A DNA stretch of 64,000 nucleotides from Symsagittifera roscoffensis (lineage: Eukaryota > Xenacoelomorpha > Acoela > Convolutidae), in the NCBI RefSeq assembly GCF_963678635.1, contig NC_087067.1, positions 51,206,233 through 51,270,232 on the forward strand. The letters are read 5' to 3'. This document shows, in pieces, positions 57,769 to 64,000 of the stretch. The position numbers and the translations under genes were made by a program. Numbering within the stretch: position 1 is the first letter of the stretch; every line of letters begins with the position of its first letter. The notes under the pieces are model-generated. The model was given only the letters and a program-made list of their open reading frames with translations, searched no databases and was not told the DNA's origin.

Positions 57769-58160
57769 CAGGCGCGGGTCTAGGATTTTTTCGAGGGAGA
57801 GAGGGCGTAGAAAAGAGGGTATTTGAAATTTGTTTGAAAAATTGTCGACCCTTTTAAGGTGTACCAAATTAAATAAATTAATTTGCTGAGCTCTCCCAAA
57901 ACACTATGAAGACTCTATTTTGACCAATATATCTGTGCGCCACAGGCCAATTTAAGAAAAAAAATGAGCGAAAACAGGCGCTTTTTCTCTTTCTGAAAAT
58001 TAGTATGTATTGGTGCCTTTAGAAAAACTTTAAGGTCGGGCACCCAAAAAAATACTACAAAAAGAGGAAACCTTTGGGTGGCCAGGGAGCTGAACCCTTC
58101 AGAGGGGAAAATCCGCTCACCCCCTTCCATCCCCATCCCCCCCCCCCCACCAATCCGCTG
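57769..58160 (+). repeat. GGCGGATCTAGG-family element, diverged copy
   Basis: From CAGGCGCGGGTCTAGGATTT to CCCCCCACCAATCCGCTG, with GAGCTCTCCCAAAACACTAT and GCGCCACAGGCCAAT inside. More diverged than the 44.9-kb copies. Confidence 0.72.
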
Positions 58161-59026
58161 TTGCTGATTTGAGAATTTGGCTCAAGAGTTAATATTGGGA
58201 TAATAATTATGACAAATTTGGAGGTGGAAAATTGCAACCGATCAAATTTTTTTGTTCCTGAAATATTAGTCATCTAAAAGTTGAGCTTTTGCGTTCAAGT
58301 TTAGTTTTGCAAAGTTTTAACATTTCTGAAGTGCATGCGTAGGAGAGTCCACTGGCTATTTCAAGGCTCGTCATGCTATCATGTAACATACCATATTGTG
58401 TAGGACGTACCATTGCCAGCCATCATTTTAAACATGAAATGTCAAGACAGTGCTTTTCAAGTCATAAACATAAATATGCTCTACGCAAGCTGCAACCACT
58501 GAAAAAACTACTCTTGCTGTGATTTGAGTGTCTCTTATTTTCATTCCAGGATGCGAGACGAAAGTATCCATGCATTATTGATTTACGGAGTTACCAATGC
58601 AAAATTATCTCTTAAGTGGGGCGCAGATGTTGCATGGAGAAAGTGGAAAAATAGCTTCTCGACAAAAAACTACAGAATTATCAAAGAAATAGGAAATAAG
58701 GCATCAAATAAGAAAAACAGCTGAATAAATATTAACGCAGTTTTGGATCGCACGAAGCGTTTAAAATGCTCATCTAAAAATTTAGTGCTGAAAAAAAGGC
58801 ACTTGCTAAAAATTGCGGAAGCTATGTTATTTTTAGATTCATTTGCAAAATTTTGCAAGAAGAGCTTTATGTCATGATTTATTTCAATTGTATAATCCCT
58901 CTAATATGTTTAACTTGAAAAAATAAGAAAACAAACTGTACATAATTAAAGACGGCAAACATTAGAAATTATTTTTTTTTAGTGTTTCGCTGCAAGCTCT
59001 AATTTTTGGCCGCCTAAAAAAGTTGT
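58161..59026. other. Calcium channel intron, nothing recognised
   Basis: No conserved coding or repeat end found. Confidence 0.5.
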
Positions 59027-60752
59027 AACAAGACTGCTTGTATCAAATTGAAGCTTTGGATGTCCGACTGCTATTTGAACATCTATGAAATAGTTATTAT
59101 TTTAAATTAATTTTTTTTATAGAAAACAATGAAAAAATGGTCCATGTTTTTTGTTATACGTTTATTTTTTTACCTGTAAAGTATGTAAAGTACAAAAAGA
59201 TGCATTAAGTGCCTAATACCGCAGTAGTCAGGACAAGTAGCTTTGCTCATATCAACATGGAGCTATTTCTGAGACAGATTAAGACTTCGATTACGCATTA
59301 ATAGCACAAAATAAATCATCTGTTAATTAAGCCAAATTGACAATTTTCACACCACCATCTTTTCACAAAAATCATGAATAGAATCTACTTGAAATCCTTT
59401 TAAATAGAAAGTACTCTTAAATTTGAAATGGAAATTAAAAAGTAGAAATTTGTTTTTTTTTTAAAAAAAAACACAACCAGCACAAGAAATCACTTCTAAG
59501 ACGGAACGAAATCAACGGCTTCATAACGGTTTTTTTGAATACTTCTGGGGCTTCTCATCATTCTAATATCATTTCAATTAGAAATTTTTCTGACAAAAAA
59601 AAACAGAGAGCTCATAAGCCTTATAGAAATTGGAAAATTTTTAGTCAAGCATTTTTTAGAGTTTTGTTTCTTCTGTTCAAGTTCTAATATATTTCGACAA
59701 CAATGATTTTGAACTACGTATAAAATTTCCTCACCTCGAAAATTGGAGAAAAAAAAATTTTCGGCAATCGAAATAGTAGTTTTCAAAAATAGTTTTTAAC
59801 TCTAACTTCAACTGCTTAAAATCAAATGTGAAAACATAGCGTTCTAACTGCTATCGTTCTGGGAGGCTAAAAGTTACTATTTTGGCCATGTTCTGGAATA
59901 CTTTGGGTACGCGTTTATCTATGATGATGAAAGTGTAAGCGCAAATTAGTTCAGCGTAGCGAGTTATCCTGAGCTCAATATCTTTTTAAGTTGACTTGAG
60001 GTCAACTACTTGGTCATAACTATTACCCTTAAAACTCAAAATGATAGGACCTATTATTATTTTTTGACTGTTAACAACAAAACATACAAAGTTTAAAAAA
60101 AGTTGCCAATTTTATTCTAGAAATTTTCTACCTATTTCCGGCTATTATTATTTAATTATCAACGACTAATTTAAAAGACAAAAGAACAAAGACACTGATT
60201 GCTAAATGAAATTTAATAAGATTTTTTTATTGAAAAATTGGAAAATTTTGAATAAAAACAGTGAAGGTTACATTTGGTGCTAATTGCAGAGAAACTGATT
60301 CCTCTATTACAAAAACGATCCGGTCTAGCCCTTTTTGACGGCATTTTTAAGTATAATTTGAAAGCTATAGTTGTCCTGAGCTTAAATTTGAAACGATATT
60401 TTACCTGTGATCATTTTTGATAAAGTTATGGGGGTTTAAAGATTGCCATTTTGTCCAATTTGGGACAATAAACGCGCGATATATTTCGCGCTATTAACGG
60501 GTAAGCGAGATTTAATCCGTCTTAGAAATCGTTCCACATTAGTTCAAGGGAGCTTAAATGCCAGAATTGATTTGTTAATAGGAGCAAAATCTATCACTTG
60601 TGAGGGGATTTTATCACAAAAAATCTCCAATTTTTTTTTAATTTTTAAAATATATTTTTTTACATTTAAATTTTTCATAGAATTACTGCCCCATAGACCT
60701 TAAAAGGCAACCGGAACATTCAGGACTTCGCCCTGATACGAGCAGTCTTGTT
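59027..60752. repeat. Foldback element, long copy (1.73 kb)
   Basis: Left end AACAAGACTGCTTGTATC, right end CTGATACGAGCAGTCTTGTT with GGAACATTCAGGACTTCGCC. Right arm carries AAAGTTATGGGGGTTTAAAG and GCGCGATATATTTCGCGCTA as in the 37-kb copies. Interior longer than in the 0.96-kb copies; no transposase-like frame recognised. Confidence 0.75.
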
Positions 60753-61082
60753 TCAATTTTCGCGGCAATTTGCGTCCAGTCTTCACAACATTAAATCATG
60801 AATCAAATGATAACTAAAAATTTGAAGTACCTAGCGACAACAAAAACGAGACCTATAAAACATATCCCATCCCTTTAAATAAATAATTCAACGATTATAA
60901 AGGCAAATTTTGCACTTTGTAACGAATTTCACCCGCTATGTTTACTTTTGCACCTAAACGAATCGCCCTTGCGCGCGCGATAGGGGGGATATTTAACAAG
61001 ATCCCAAAATAGAATACTTATCACAGTCAAAAACTGCCCCATTAAATACTCAACTGTAGTCTTAAATTAGTCTGTCTTGTCT

Positions 61083-63534
<2,452 letters not shown>

Positions 63535-63714
63535 CGGGGAATCTCTCGTGCGCAAAGGACCGAATGCCCAAAACTTTTGTCAGCCAATCAAAATTGATTG
63601 TTCGAAAATTCGAAGGAAATAAGCGATATGTTCAGTCCATGTGGGAAAGCTTAAAGAACATTGATTGGTTGAAAATGTTTGCGCATTCGGTCCATCGCGC
63701 ATGAGAATAGCCCC
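63535..63714. repeat. Small TIR element (MITE-like), copy 2
   Basis: GGGGAATCTCTCGTGCGC ... GTCAGCCAATCA at left, TGATTGGTTGAAAA ... CGCGCATGAGAATAGCCCC at right, about 55-bp inverted repeats, 180 bases in all. Same family as 61083-61262. Confidence 0.78.
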
Positions 63715-64000
63715 CAATTTACACATCATTGGCAACTCCAGATTGAAATTAAAACTGAAGCCACTGGTCACGGGAAATTCCAACACCCAAAGGTTGCTGG
63801 TTTGTCAAAATTACGAATTTTAGACGAATTAAAATTTTTGCCTCGAGCGCAGATGTTGAAAAACAAAACAATGAGTTTTTCTTTGAACATCGAAACATAA
63901 TACGAGAGCTTATAGCCAGAAGTCAAACTCATCGGCAAACCAGAAACTAATCTTGAGTAGTTTATACTATCACTCTCCAAGATAAGTGTGCTGCTATCAG
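63715..64000. other. End of window, intron sequence, nothing recognised
   Basis: The IVS1-S3 exons of the calcium channel are expected further right. Confidence 0.5.

Overview
This window is nuclear DNA from an animal, probably an invertebrate bilaterian. It is AT-rich and intron-rich, with small conserved exons scattered in long introns that are packed with transposable elements. Two host genes lie tail to tail. On the + strand (about 12.3-31.8 kb) is the C-terminal half of a P4-type ATPase (lipid flippase) of the ATP8B type; its earlier exons lie left of the window. On the - strand (62.9 down to 42.9 kb) is the C-terminal part of a Cav2-type (presynaptic, N/P/Q-like) voltage-gated calcium channel alpha-1 subunit, from the domain IV S3-S4 linker to a stop codon preceded by Glu-Glu-Trp-Cys, a Cav2-like PDZ ligand; its earlier exons lie right of the window.

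Layout. 1-11,053: two Ty3/Gypsy LTR retrotransposons in tandem on the - strand sharing a 211-bp LTR, probably inside an upstream P4-ATPase intron. 12,288-18,014: six flippase exons. 18,155-24,445: a second, older Gypsy element (251-bp LTRs, 4-bp target duplication GAAC) inside a flippase intron, in sense orientation. 24,752-31,808: five more flippase exons; the 4.6-kb intron 24,998-29,558 carries a tRNA-like fragment, a 0.46-kb inverted-repeat element and a nearly perfect 0.5-kb palindrome. 31.8-42.9 kb: no gene seen; nested tandem duplications of a long-terminal-inverted-repeat (foldback) element family. 42.9-62.9 kb: calcium channel exons separated by introns with more copies of the same repeat families.

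Most notable points. (1) The calcium channel carries two duplicated alternative exon pairs in one domain: two IVS3-S4/S4 exons and two pore-loop/S6 exons whose reading phases make the latter mutually exclusive. (2) The flippase gene uses several non-GT donors (three GC-AG introns and one GA-AG intron among ten), each fixed by protein conservation; abundant G*-AG introns are known from larvacean tunicates and some copepods, so such a host is possible but not proven. (3) At least two non-autonomous repeat families, one with long foldback arms and one with CAGGGGCGGATCTA-type ends, recur through the introns. (4) The Gypsy elements share a primer-binding site and a conserved out-of-frame AUG across the LTR/PBS junction, with no in-frame AUG at the start of gag.

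Exon boundaries come from reading splice sites, phase and conserved protein by eye; no alignment or transcript was available.
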